Assembly (NCBI RefSeq): GCF_040655075.1
Contig: NZ_JBFAJC010000001.1
Coordinates: 409,699-473,698, forward strand
DNA: 64,000 bases
Origin: Actinoallomurus sp040655075
GTDB taxonomy: Bacteria; Actinomycetota; Actinomycetes; Streptosporangiales; Streptosporangiaceae
Direction: 5' to 3'
Part shown: piece after piece, positions 52,976 through 61,155 of the stretch
Numbering within the stretch: the first letter of the stretch is position 1
Layout: each line of letters opens with the position of its first letter
Program-made: the position numbers and the translations under genes
Notes under the pieces: generated by a model
What the model was told of the DNA's origin: nothing
The model's database searches: none
Seen by the model: the letters and a program-made list of their open reading frames with translations, nothing else

Positions 52976-53139
52976 CCGCCGTCGGCGCAGACCGCCCTCG
53001 ACACCACGTCGAACACCGCGTCCAACGGAACGCTGAACGGGAAGGTCAACCCGACGAAACGGGTCCCACGGGCTATCGAATGCCGCACCGTTCGCCCCTC
53101 AGATCGCCACCACCGCTTGCGGCGGAGGTCCTGACACAT
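52972..53139 (-). CDS. Possible small gene upstream of the membrane protein
   Basis: A 55-residue frame starting MCQDLRRKRWW and ending SVPLDAVFDVVSRAVCADGG. Its TGA overlaps the ATG of the membrane protein gene (ATGA), which supports translation. Basic N-terminus, then a hydrophobic GTRFVGLTFPFSVPLDAVFDVV. No ribosome site is evident. It may be a fragment of a longer decayed gene. Confidence 0.4.
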   Translation of the reverse strand: MCQDLRRKRWWRSEGRTVRHSIARGTRFVGLTFPFSVPLDAVFDVVSRAVCADGG

Positions 53140-53396
53140 GCCGTGGCCGGGCCAATGGACCGGTCGTCGGCGCGCCCGCCGGGTGACCCCGACCTTCGGC
53201 CTCTGCCGTACGGCAGGTTATTCAGGTGTCGCGTGCGTTCCGGAGTCCGAGATCGCGCACCCGCTCTCCGTCGCGTGTTCCGCATGAGCGGATCGCACGC
53301 GGTGGCGTCATACGATCACGGCCCTCACCGCTCCCGAGCGCGCGACCGGATGAGGGGGACGGTCTCGTAACGTTATGACGGCGGGCGAGGCCGCTG

Positions 53397-53849
53397 TCAG
53401 GTGGGTTTGCTGCCGTCGTTGGTCGCGATGAAGGACAGTTGCTGTCCCGGCTTGCCGGCCGGGCGGCGTACGCCGTTGACGCGGATCTCGACCGCGCCGC
53501 CATCGCTGATGGCGACCTGCAGGCGGGGCTGGTCGGCGATGAACGTCTCTCCATGCTGGAAGGTCCGGTTGACCAGGATGTCGGAGTTGCCGGGGGTGCT
53601 GACGAAGATGTCGCACTGCTTCCCGGTGACGGTGATCGTCAGGACCGGCGGCCGGGCCGACGGCGATGAGTCCGCGGAAGATGACGACGACGCGCCCGCG
53701 GAGGCCGCATCGGTCGCACCGGATTTGGTGCGAAGCGCGTCGACCATGGCGTAGGCGCCCACGGCCAGGAGGGCGAGCGCCACGACCACCGTCGTGACGG
53801 CGAGCGTGATGCGCGCGCCGCCGCGGGGGTCACTGCGGTGTCGTGCCAT
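53397..53849 (-). CDS. Membrane-anchored protein with RodZ C-terminal-like (DUF4115) domain
   Basis: 150 residues: a basic N-terminus, one membrane helix (ITLAVTTVVVALALLAVGAYAMV, about 14-36), a Ser/Ala linker, and a beta domain PVLTITVTGKQCDIFVSTPGNSDILVNRTFQHGETFIADQPRLQVAISDGGAVEIRVNGVRRPAGKPGQ like the DUF4115 domain at the C-terminus of RodZ. The cytoplasmic HTH of RodZ is absent. Probably extracytoplasmic; role unknown. Confidence 0.75.
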   Translation of the reverse strand: MARHRSDPRGGARITLAVTTVVVALALLAVGAYAMVDALRTKSGATDAASAGASSSSSADSSPSARPPVLTITVTGKQCDIFVSTPGNSDILVNRTFQHGETFIADQPRLQVAISDGGAVEIRVNGVRRPAGKPGQQLSFIATNDGSKPT

Positions 53850-54404
53850 CGGTGGAAGAGTAGCGTGACCTGCGCAATCGTGAACAGACCGGACTTCCGC
53901 CGAGAATCGGAAACCGCCGCCGGACGCGCTTGCGATCGCGCCGGAACAGGCCGCCGGGCGCGTTGACCCCTGCCCGGAATGCGGGCGCCCGGGCCGTCCG
54001 CGGATCGGAGTCCGTACGTCGAACGGCCACATGGCCGCCGAGAGGCGAAGCCTTCCGGAACACCGCAAGCCCGGCGTTGCCGCGTTCCGCATCCGGGGAG
54101 AGCCTCGGCAGCGGCGACATCGCCGGGCACTCGACCGGTCCTGACCGAACCTCCACTCAACCGGCCGGGATCAGACCGGTCATCAACCGGGCCGGCGCCG
54201 GCCCGGCCGGTGTTGGAAAAGGACAGTCCTCCTGTGGAGGGATTGGTGCGGCCGGACGGTGACGCACAGATCCGTCAGGGTTACGGAAACGACAGTCCTG
54301 CGGCATGTTTCCTTTTTGTGATCATTCTTGGGGCAACCGGGTGATGGATGGGTCCGTCCTCTCTCTCGCGTGAAGATCACGCGAGTCCATCATTCGACCC
54401 ATAG
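53850..54404. other. 555-base intergenic region
   Basis: No gene is convincing on either strand. Close to the right end TCGCGTG and CACGCGA (54365-54383) form a short hairpin ahead of the secreted-protein gene. No known riboswitch was recognised. Confidence 0.45.
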
Positions 54405-55265
54405 GTGATTAGTTTGCGACGTATCACCCTCGGCATCCTCAGCGCTTCGGCGGTGATGTGCACGCTCACAGCGCTGCCTCCCGCCGCGCTGGCCGAAACG
54501 GCGGCCTCTGCCGCCTCCCAGGCGAGACTCGACCAGAAATCGCTGAATTTCGACCAGTTCGCTGTCTCGTACGACCCGTGGGGAAAGGTAACGGTCGACG
54601 GAGTTCTGCGCGGCGATCCCTCCGTGGTCACCGTGCTCCCGCTCGCCATTGAGTTCTCGACCGACGGGAAGACGGGCTGGAGCGTCAAGAAGACGGTCAA
54701 GGCGGGCACCGACACCAGCTCGTTCCACACCAGTCTCTACTACAACATGTCCGGCTACTGGCGGGCGCGGTTCGCCGGTGACGCGACCTACCAGGCGGCG
54801 ACCAGCTCGGTGCGCAAAGCCTGGCGCTGGCGGACCGAGATCCACTCCTTCAAGGTCTCGCCGAAGAAGGTCCGCAAGAACCGGTACGCCACGGCGAGCG
54901 GCCGCCTGATCCGCTGGACCACGCTCACCAAGCACGGCGGCTACTCCGGGCGCAAGGTCCGGATCGTCTTCCGGTTCAAGGGCAAGAAGACCTGGTACCA
55001 CCTCGCGTGGGCCAAGACGAACAGCAAGGGCTACTTCAGCAAGAAGGTCCACGCGTACGGCAGCGGCTACTACGGCGCGATCTTCGAGGGCGGCAGCGGC
55101 ACCTTCGCCACCGCCTCGGACAACACGCCGTACGTGAAGACCTACGGCATCGGCGGCGGGTCCGTCGCGGCGCAGACGGTTCCCGGTCCGATCGTGAACT
55201 GGACGCCGTCCTCGTCGTCGGCGTTGTCCGCCACGGCTCCGCTGCTCTCGGCCCGCCGGGACTGA
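54405..55265 (+). CDS. Secreted protein with Ig-like repeats
   Basis: 286 residues from GTG 54405. The signal peptide LRRITLGILSASAVMCTLTALPPAALAE is Sec type. Two beta-sandwich modules follow: VTVDGVLRGD...FSTDGKTGWSVKKTVKAGTDTSS...YWRARFAGDATYQAATS and ATASGRLIRWTTLTKHGGYSGRKVRIVFRFKGKKTWYHLAWAKTNSKGYFSKKVHAYGSGYYGAIFEGG. These match the Ig-like repeats of actinomycete calcium-dependent or surface proteins in general form. Exported; function unknown. Confidence 0.8.
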   Translation: MISLRRITLGILSASAVMCTLTALPPAALAETAASAASQARLDQKSLNFDQFAVSYDPWGKVTVDGVLRGDPSVVTVLPLAIEFSTDGKTGWSVKKTVKAGTDTSSFHTSLYYNMSGYWRARFAGDATYQAATSSVRKAWRWRTEIHSFKVSPKKVRKNRYATASGRLIRWTTLTKHGGYSGRKVRIVFRFKGKKTWYHLAWAKTNSKGYFSKKVHAYGSGYYGAIFEGGSGTFATASDNTPYVKTYGIGGGSVAAQTVPGPIVNWTPSSSSALSATAPLLSARRD

Positions 55266-55424
55266 TCGGAGACACCGGGCCTCTCGCGGCCGACCGGGCG
55301 TCGCCCGTCCACCACCGTGGACGGGCGACGCCCGTGTCGCAGCGGCCCGACTTCCGCTACGTTGATCATGAATCGTGAGGGAGACTCATTGCCTCGGCCG
55401 GCGAGTGAACGGGAAGGGGGCTCG

Positions 55425-55523
55425 ATGACGATGGACGCGATGATCCCGGAGGGCCTCGACATCGCCACCCCGAACGTGGCCCGCATGTACGACTACTTCC
55501 TGGGCGGCAAGGACAACAACTGA
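55425..55523 (+). pseudogene. SAM-dependent methyltransferase (DUF574), 5' fragment
   Basis: MTMDAMIPEGLDIATPNVARMYDYFLGGKDN is the conserved N-terminus of the DUF574-type S-adenosyl methyltransferases, normally followed by FAADREAA. Here it ends after GGACAACAAC with TGA (55521). The missing remainder lies at 61165-61848. GGAAGGGGG precedes ATG 55425. The gene was split by the integrated element. Confidence 0.9.
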
Positions 55524-56067
55524 CCTACGGCTGGCCTGGGCATTCCTGGCCGTTCCGGTGCAGTCCGGAGCGGTTGGGTCTGCCCAGGTCAACGAGCGTT
55601 TTCGGGGTCTTTCGGGGGTCTGGCGTCCGGGCGGATTCCGGCCCGTTGGGATGCGCTCGACTCCGTTCGGATGACGTGGGGATGACACGCTGGGGGGCTG
55701 GTCATCACGCGTCATCGAGAGCGTTGACCCGTCGCGGCGGGGCAGCGCCGGACCAGATCAAGCGGCGCGGGCCTTGGGTGGGTGGGCGGGATGGCTGGGG
55801 AGGGTGGACCGGGGCGGCCACTGGCTTGGCTTGCGGTGAGGGCGGGGGCGCTTAGCCTTGCCGGGGCGAACGGGCACGGCTTGCCGCTGCCCGCAATGAC
55901 CGAGTGTGCGCCCCCGTCGGAGGCTCGCCGCAAGCCGAGCCAGTGGACGTTGTGGGCCATCCGGCGTCAAGATCGCTCGTAAGCTGGCTGCCACTGGGTG
56001 ATCGTGCCGTGGGATTCTTCGATCAGGTTGCGTTTGCGGGGCCGGTCATCGTTAGAGGTGAAGAGTC
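55524..56067. other. 544-base non-coding left end of the element
   Basis: Reading frames here lack ribosome sites and plausible composition. It contains the structured hairpin at 55818-55946 and a GTCAAC motif at 55587, similar to those near the integrase and right end. Confidence 0.5.
55818..55946 (+). ncRNA. Long hairpin, candidate structured RNA or single-strand DNA signal
   Basis: Bases 55818-55840 pair with 55924-55946 over 23 bp; the only two mismatches are U-G wobbles in the plus-strand RNA. After a 5-base bulge, 55841-55851 pairs with 55908-55918 (11 bp, one wobble). The apex holds GGGCACGGC pairing with GCCGCTGCCC. No open frame fits. It lies 121 bases upstream of the 98-residue gene. 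Confidence 0.6.
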
Positions 56068-56364
56068 ATGAACGTGGAAGACGTCGTCGTTGGGCTTGGT
56101 CTGGATCTGTACGGCATCGCGTTCTGTGCCGCGTGTCGCTGGTACGTCCGCGATGACGGGCGGATGAAGCGGATGGCCGAGAGCCGTTGGTGGCTGGACC
56201 GTCGCGTGGTTCGGCGAGTCCGCCGCGGGGAGATAACGCGGGATGAGTGGTTCGCGCGCTTCATTCGCCAACAACGCGCATTGGTGAGCTGGGGCGTCAC
56301 ATCGGTCATCGCCCTGTGGCTCGTTGGCTGCAGTGGGCTGATCGTGCGAGGGCTGGGTCGTTAA
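56068..56364 (+). CDS. Small protein with C-terminal membrane helix, element cargo
   Basis: 98 residues. A charged N-terminal two-thirds (WYVRDDGRMKRMAESRWWLDRRVVRRVRRGEITRDEWFARFIRQQ) is followed by one hydrophobic segment SWGVTSVIALWLVGCSGLIV. GAGGTGAAG precedes ATG 56068. It lies downstream of the long hairpin and is followed by a small terminator. Not recognised; it resembles small membrane proteins of actinomycete mobile elements. Confidence 0.65.
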   Translation: MNVEDVVVGLGLDLYGIAFCAACRWYVRDDGRMKRMAESRWWLDRRVVRRVRRGEITRDEWFARFIRQQRALVSWGVTSVIALWLVGCSGLIVRGLGR

Positions 56365-56365
56365 T

Positions 56366-56380
56366 GCCGCATCCTGCGGG
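56366..56380 (+). terminator. Small hairpin after the 98-residue gene
   Basis: CCGCA (56367) and TGCGG (56375) enclose three bases directly after the stop; GGCTTCTT follows. Confidence 0.4.
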
Positions 56381-56466
56381 GCTTCTTCAGGTTCGTGTGC
56401 TTAAGGGTCGGCTCGCGGGTGACTCTGCGGCGCTCCCGGGGTCCGTCCGCACACAACCTGTTCGGA

Positions 56467-56760
56467 TCACCGCTCGGGGTAGGCGCGGAAAGCTCTATCG
56501 ATGGCGTTACGCGTCCGCGCGTCCTCAAGACGGGCTTCCAACGGGTTGTCGCCCCAATCGGCCAGGCTGACATGGAGGACGCCGCGCCGTGCAACGGTCT
56601 GCACAGGACGGTCCAATAGCTTGCCCGCGTCACGACTGGCACGGCGATAGCGCGCAAGCTCCTCGTCGTCGGTGTAGCGGGCGTCTAGGCCTCCGGTGCG
56701 GCGAAGCTGCTCGGCCCATTGGGCGGCGAGATCGGCGGCGTGGTCCTGGTCGTGGCTCAC
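56467..56760 (-). CDS. Small protein of unknown function, element cargo
   Basis: 97 residues from GTG 56760, preceded by GGAAGGAAAG. Acidic start SHDQDHAADLAAQWAEQLRRTGG, then YTDDEELARYRRASRDAGKLLDRPVQTVARRGVLHVSLADWGDNPLEARLEDARTRNAIDRAF. Probably soluble and mainly helical. Lies downstream of, and on the same strand as, the HTH regulator at 57179, but separated from it by 418 bases with a terminator. No family recognised. Confidence 0.65.
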   Translation of the reverse strand: MSHDQDHAADLAAQWAEQLRRTGGLDARYTDDEELARYRRASRDAGKLLDRPVQTVARRGVLHVSLADWGDNPLEARLEDARTRNAIDRAFRAYPER

Positions 56761-57178
56761 GGGCCTTTCCTTCCGGACGCGGTGTTCCCCTCTTGAGTCT
56801 GCCGGAATCGCGAGGGGAACGCATGAGGTAGCTCGCCTGACTCTGGGAGGGTGCGCATGGCCACGCGGGCGCGATTCGTGTCGCGGGGACGGAGGGCGGG
56901 GCGGCAGGCCGCCGGGACGGGCGAGGACGGCGCGAAGCGCCGCCCGCAGCCCGGATTCCGGCGGGCCTGCCCTTCCCCGCCCGGCCGTTCCCTGACTACG
57001 GGAGGCGAGGCCGGTTGATGGCCGTAGGCCACCCCGTAGGGGCGAGCGAAGCGAAGTCTGCCGGCGTCGCCGTCCCCGCAGGCTGCGCGCCTCTGGCGCG
57101 CCTTGACCCTGTAGGGAAATTCGTAACACGTCAGACTTCAACCCGATGCAGAGACAGCCCGCCCGTCCAGAGACGGGC
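56761..57178. other. 418-base intergenic region within the element
   Basis: No gene supported. The right edge holds the hairpin terminator of the HTH regulator gene; GCGAGCGAAGCGAAG near 57040 is a short direct repeat. Confidence 0.4.
57161..57178 (-). terminator. Hairpin directly after the HTH regulator gene
   Basis: GCCCGTC (57161-57167) and GACGGGC (57172-57178) pair around CAGA, abutting the stop codon at 57179. Confidence 0.5.
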
Positions 57179-57940
57179 TCAGCTAGATGCCGGTGTCGCG
57201 ACGTGGCCGGACTCCCAAAGCTCGGCGACGTGGTATGCAAAGCGGTCGTAGAGTCCTTCGTTCTGGTGTCGCCGGATGTGCAGCATCGGTGAGTCGTGCC
57301 CGACCAGCCTGGCGAGGTGTGGGGTGACGAGCATGTCTTCGTCGAAAACGAAGACGCTCATGGCGATGTGCTCGTCGCTGAAACGGGTCTCGATCCCAGA
57401 GACTCCTTCCAGTTTGGAGAGCTCATCGAGTGTGACCCTAATCCGTGTGCTCACTGTCAGCGGTACGGCTTCGAGTTCTTCCCGATGCCGGGTGACCTCG
57501 CTGTCCGGGTCTCCGACGAGGAACCGGATGCGGCAACCACTCTCCGCCTTGCGCCGGAGGACGTTTCGCAAGCTGGGGTGCTCCAGCCACAAGAAGTAGT
57601 TGGTGTAGCCAGCGAAGGTCAGTTCCGTCTCAGCCTTGGTGATCAGGCTGCGCCATACCGATTTGGGGCATGAGGATCGGAATGGGTACACGCTTACGAT
57701 CTCGCGATCCGGTCCGGTCTTCACGGTGTTTCGGACGGCTTCCGGCCAGAGCATGGATTCATCAACTCCCAGCGCCTCGGCGGCGGCCCAGCGGTGGCGG
57801 GGGTGCGGGAGACGGCCGTCTTCGCCGACCCACCGGCTCACTGTCTTCATGTCCACATTGCATCGTTTTGCGAGGTCCGCTTCGGTCAGCCTAGCTTCGG
57901 CCATGGCTCGGCGGAGTGCGTCGTTCGACACAGTGGCCAC
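57179..57940 (-). CDS. HTH regulator with PLD-like C-terminal domain (DUF5919-like)
   Basis: 253 residues. The N-terminal HTH ALRRAMAEARLTEADLAKRCNVDMKTVSRWVGEDGRLPHPRHRWAAAEALGVDESMLWP binds DNA. The C-terminal part (EIVSVYPFRSSCPKSVWRSLITKAETELTFAGYTNYFLW, CRIRFLVGDPDSEVTRHREE, HIAMSVFVFDEDMLVTPHLARLVGHDSPMLHIRRHQNEGLYDRFAYHVAELWE) resembles phospholipase-D-like folds without an HKD motif, so it probably senses rather than catalyses. It is divergent from the three-gene cassette at 58104-58815 and likely controls it. Confidence 0.85.
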   Translation of the reverse strand: MATVSNDALRRAMAEARLTEADLAKRCNVDMKTVSRWVGEDGRLPHPRHRWAAAEALGVDESMLWPEAVRNTVKTGPDREIVSVYPFRSSCPKSVWRSLITKAETELTFAGYTNYFLWLEHPSLRNVLRRKAESGCRIRFLVGDPDSEVTRHREELEAVPLTVSTRIRVTLDELSKLEGVSGIETRFSDEHIAMSVFVFDEDMLVTPHLARLVGHDSPMLHIRRHQNEGLYDRFAYHVAELWESGHVATPASS

Positions 57941-58103
57941 CTCGGAGGTGAGGACGGAGAGGACGTATTCCTAAGCTAACCATGAAACGTCCCTTCCGTC
58001 CCGCGAACGCGGTTCCTTCGTCACCTCGGCCGAACGATCCTCGACATCAACACGGGGCTCCCACCAAAGCGGGGCACTCAAACAGACGTCGAGGAGCGAA
58101 TCC

Positions 58104-58391
58104 ATGGGTGAGGAGATCGCCACCGAGACGATGCTTCGGCATCTGCGGAGCGTCCGGAAGCATGCCGAAGAGGCGGGCCTCTTGGGCCGCGTTGTCCAGA
58201 CCACGCGATCGAAACCACCAGTGTTAGTGCTGGTCAATCCCGAGGCGCGGCAATTGTCCGAAGAGATCAGCTGCCGGGAACTCGCTGGCGTCTGGTGGCT
58301 CCACTGGTCCTGGGATGATCCGATCGCGCGGGCGGTCGATATGGCTGGCGCGATGGCCGCCATACGGCGAGTGCTGGGCGTGCGGCCGTGA
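58104..58391 (+). CDS. Cassette protein 1, unknown function
   Basis: 95 residues: TETMLRHLRSVRKHAEEAGLLGRVVQTTRSKPPVLVLVNPEARQLSEEISCRELAGVWWLHWSWDDPIARAVDMAGAMAAIRRVLGV. The pattern (helix, strand PVLVLVNPE, helix, strand WWLHWSW) looks like a small alpha/beta domain. Its end overlaps the next gene as GTGA. First gene of a three-gene cassette divergent from the HTH/PLD-like regulator. No family recognised. Confidence 0.72.
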   Translation: MGEEIATETMLRHLRSVRKHAEEAGLLGRVVQTTRSKPPVLVLVNPEARQLSEEISCRELAGVWWLHWSWDDPIARAVDMAGAMAAIRRVLGVRP

Positions 58392-58657
58392 AGGCAAGAC
58401 ACAGCGCCGGTGCGCACTCTCAACAGGGGCCGCGCGCCTATCAGCGGGACTACTACGCCCGGGACGTTGCCGCAGATCTGGCAAGTAGGTGCCCCGGCTG
58501 GGTGATCATCTGGTCGGCCTGGCGGCAGACGTTCACCGCGTTCTCCGCTGTGACTGCCGAGTGTGTGGTGATCGACGACCCATCGGCGAATCGGCTTCTG
58601 GAAAGCATCGGCGCTATCCAGCGTGCCGTCGCACACGGACGGGCAGTTATCTCGTGA
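58388..58657 (+). CDS. Cassette protein 2, unknown function
   Basis: 89 residues from GTG 58388: YQRDYYARDVAADLASRCPGWVIIWSAWRQTFTAFSAVTAECVVIDDPSANRLLESIGAIQRAVAHG. It has strand segments WVIIWSAWRQTFTAF and CVVIDD, broadly like protein 1 (two short strands with Trp residues near their ends), so the two could be partners of one fold. Both gene borders overlap as GTGA. No family recognised. Confidence 0.7.
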   Translation: MKARHSAGAHSQQGPRAYQRDYYARDVAADLASRCPGWVIIWSAWRQTFTAFSAVTAECVVIDDPSANRLLESIGAIQRAVAHGRAVIS

Positions 58658-58815
58658 GCGTCGAAAACGAGTACCGCGAACTGATGGATGCCCTTGCGCT
58701 ACCTACGGTTGGGCATTCGAGTCAGGCTGCGGAACTGATCGATCTAGAGCACTTGATCGAGCGCTATCCGAAAGAGGCGCGCGCGATCTTGGAGCGGATC
58801 GAGGGTGGCTCATAG
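58654..58815 (+). CDS. Cassette protein 3, 53 residues
   Basis: A 53-residue frame from GTG 58654: SVENEYRELMDALALPTVGHSSQAAELIDLEHLIERYPKEARAILERIEGG. Acidic and helical throughout, no membrane segment. The start overlaps the previous stop as GTGA, the second such overlap in this cassette, which is the main support. Possibly a small adaptor or antidote-type protein, by size only. Confidence 0.6.
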   Translation: MSVENEYRELMDALALPTVGHSSQAAELIDLEHLIERYPKEARAILERIEGGS

Positions 58816-59386
58816 ACGTGGGCGTGCGGCACGGGATGGAATCTCGCAAATCTCACTCGTCCGTCGCGCGTCCACCCTATTCCCGCAGGGCCGGTCAAAT
58901 CTGTTGAAGCGGTAGCGGGTTAGGGGTCGCGTCGGCGCGGTTGGGGAAGGCCGCCCGGCGCGCCCCTGCTTCACACGTCCCGGTAGCTGAGGCCGGGGCG
59001 CGGGGTCGCTGGGGTGCGGGTTGAGGGGCCTGCACCCTGGCGGCCCCTTTCTTGTATCCGAGTCGTTCGCCTACTGCTCCGGTACCGGGCAGTGGGCGGC
59101 GAGGCAGATGGCGTCGCAGGGCAGCGGACTCGCTGACCGCCCTTGGCCATCCTCACCCTATTGACAGCGGTCATCGCCGCTTGCAGAGGGCGTGACGCGC
59201 CGACGTTTTCGGGTAAGTCCTGATGCTGGTGGATAACCCATCGTTTATTTGCGGCGCTAGAGGCGCACAACAATACACGCTAAGCGCGGATCGACGCGAA
59301 GCTACGCTGTGGAGGTTGGGTTGTGTGGTTCACCGAGAGATTTCCGGATGGGGCAAGGATGTCCAGGTAGCGATGGACTAGACGGA
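58816..59386. other. 571-base intergenic region in the element
   Basis: Contains the terminator at 59024-59054. No gene is supported. The excisionase promoter should lie to the right of 59200, where base composition becomes more AT-rich. Confidence 0.45.
59024..59054 (+). terminator. Rho-independent terminator after the small-gene cassette
   Basis: AGGGGCC (59024-59030) pairs with GGCCCCT (59042-59048), followed by TTTCTTGT. Confidence 0.65.
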
Positions 59387-59617
59387 ATGGCGCAGTCAGT
59401 GAGCGCGGGCAATTACGGCCTAGTGGATTTGTGGACGGCTGAAGATCTGGCTGAATTTCTCCGGAAACCGTTGTCGTGGGTGTATGAGAACTATCGGGAG
59501 CGTTTCCCGTTCTACCGGGTCGGCCAGGCTATCCGGTTCGATCCGGCGGAGATCCGCGCCAGCCTGCGGGGCCAGCGCGACGACGCGGACGACGCCTCGA
59601 CAGTGACGCACAGGTAA
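59387..59617 (+). CDS. Excisionase-like small HTH protein
   Basis: 76 residues. LVDLWTAEDLAEFLRKPLSWVYENYRERFPFYRVGQAIRFDPAEIRASLRGQ is the winged/MerR-like helix-turn-helix of the excisionase (DNA-binding, excisionase type) family. It sits 235 bases upstream of the integrase gene on the same strand, the usual xis-int order. It should bind near the attachment sites and direct excision. ATG 59387 is chosen; a longer in-frame start at 59309 is not supported by composition. Confidence 0.85.
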   Translation: MAQSVSAGNYGLVDLWTAEDLAEFLRKPLSWVYENYRERFPFYRVGQAIRFDPAEIRASLRGQRDDADDASTVTHR

Positions 59618-59808
59618 GACGCGCCGCGTCGCGGCACCACTCCAAGAAAGTCAGGCGGAGAGCGGCACGCCCACGCTCAGCCACACGGGTGGGTGGGCGG
59701 GCCGCCCTCCGCAGCGTCAACAATTCCACGGCCATAAATTGACCGGTTCCGGCACAGCAATAACGCCTCTTTAGTGTTGATGATCTGCATATTTCGGCAG
59801 AGAATTGT

Positions 59809-59827
59809 GTCAACAGGCGTCAACAGG
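59809..59827. repeat. Tandem GTCAACAGG motifs before the integrase
   Basis: GTCAACAGG is repeated exactly at 59809 and 59819. Related GTCAAC motifs occur at 61143 beside the right joint and at 55587 near the left. Candidate arm-type integrase sites. Confidence 0.4.
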
Positions 59828-59852
59828 GATCGATCACAGAAAGGCGCGTGAC

Positions 59853-61070
59853 ATGGCGGAAGAGATGCGGGACGGAATCCGTAAGGTCCTCCTCAAGCGG
59901 GAATCCAAGCGGGCCGGTAAAGACGTCTTCGCATATAAGGTCCCTTACCGGGACGCGAATGGCAAGCAGACATCGGCGACGTTCGGCACGCTCAAGGAAG
60001 CTCAGGCGTTCCGGAACAAGATCCGGCGTCAACGCGATGAGGGCCTGGTCCTCGACGCCAAAGCGGGGATGGTGTCCTTCGGGGAGTATGCGGCCACCTG
60101 GCTGGAGCGGGCGCGGGTCAAGCGGGACAGCACCTACGCCAATTACGAACGGCACCTACGGCTGTACATTCTCCCGGCGCTGGGCGGGCGGCAGCTGCGG
60201 GCAGTCATCCGCACCGACATCCAAGCGTTCGTCACCAAGATCCACACGGGCGGTCTGGCTCCCCGTACCGTCGCATCGGTGTACGTGACGGTGTCGGCGG
60301 TCTTCCGGGCCGCTCACCTGCTCGACAAAAAGATCACGGCATCCCCGTGCGTAGAGATCACCCTGCCAGAGATCCCCGACAAAGAGGTGGAGGTGCTGAC
60401 GGTCGCGCAGGTGCGGGCGCTGGCTGCCGGGATACCGGACCGGTACCGGGCAGCGGTCCTGCTGGCGGCCGGTTGCGGCCTGCGGGTCTCTGAGGTGCTG
60501 GGGCTGACCTGGGACCGGATCGACTTGGGCGCGCGAACGGTTAAGGTCGACCGGCAGATCACTCCGCGCGGCACCTTCGGGCTTCCCAAGACCAAGCGCT
60601 CAAAGCGGGTCGTTCCCATGCCTGACATGGTCGCTGACGCGCTGATCAAGCATCGGGCAGACTTCCCCCCGGCACGTCAAGACATCGTCCACACGGACGG
60701 CTCAACCGTGGAAGGCGCGGAACTGGTGTTCACGCGGGCGAACGGCAAAGCGGGCAACCACCGTGACATGTCCCGCGCGTTCCAGATCGCTCGGGCTCGC
60801 GCGGGCCTGCCGGACGCGGTCACCTTCCACACACTCCGCCACACCTACGCCTCCCTCCAGATCGCCGCAGGCACGTCACTGACCGCGCTTCAACGACGCA
60901 TGGGGCACGGCTCCATCCAAGTCACCTCCGACATCTACGGGCATCTCCTGCCCACCGAAGATGACCGGACGCGCACCGCCATCGATGACGCATTCTCCGG
61001 CGATGACCCCGACGACGGGCGGCGCGGGCGTACCGGCACGCGTCTGACCTGCACGAACGCAGCGAGGTGA
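59853..61070 (+). CDS. int: Tyrosine-recombinase integrase
   Basis: 405 residues. The N-terminus (about 1-60) is an arm-binding AP2-like region (FAYKVPYRDANGKQTSATFGTLKEAQAFRNKIR), then a core-binding SAM-like domain (MVSFGEYAATWLERARVKRDSTYANYERHL...), then the catalytic domain with R in GCGLRVSEVLGL, K in LPKTKRSKRVVPM, H-x-x-R in TFHTLRHTYASL, and nucleophile Y in SIQVTSDIYGHLLP. All catalytic residues are present. ATG 59853 has GAAAGG upstream. Its gene ends 85 bases from the right joint, as expected for an element that integrated by this enzyme. Confidence 0.95.
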   Translation: MAEEMRDGIRKVLLKRESKRAGKDVFAYKVPYRDANGKQTSATFGTLKEAQAFRNKIRRQRDEGLVLDAKAGMVSFGEYAATWLERARVKRDSTYANYERHLRLYILPALGGRQLRAVIRTDIQAFVTKIHTGGLAPRTVASVYVTVSAVFRAAHLLDKKITASPCVEITLPEIPDKEVEVLTVAQVRALAAGIPDRYRAAVLLAAGCGLRVSEVLGLTWDRIDLGARTVKVDRQITPRGTFGLPKTKRSKRVVPMPDMVADALIKHRADFPPARQDIVHTDGSTVEGAELVFTRANGKAGNHRDMSRAFQIARARAGLPDAVTFHTLRHTYASLQIAAGTSLTALQRRMGHGSIQVTSDIYGHLLPTEDDRTRTAIDDAFSGDDPDDGRRGRTGTRLTCTNAAR

Positions 61071-61155
61071 CAAAACGATGACGCGGTCCGGCTACCTCCA
61101 CGTAGGGCAAGCCTCCTACCTGCGGAAACACGGTCATGCTGCGTCAACGGGACAC

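Noticed and set aside
54200..54404. Possible riboswitch (for example ydaO type) upstream of the secreted protein gene
   Set aside because: Only short local stems; none of the conserved core motifs of known classes could be placed.
55978..56063. Short minus-strand frame RPRKRNLIEESHGTITQWQ-like, possible remnant of a gene
   Set aside because: No start codon and too short; could be chance in a lower-GC stretch.
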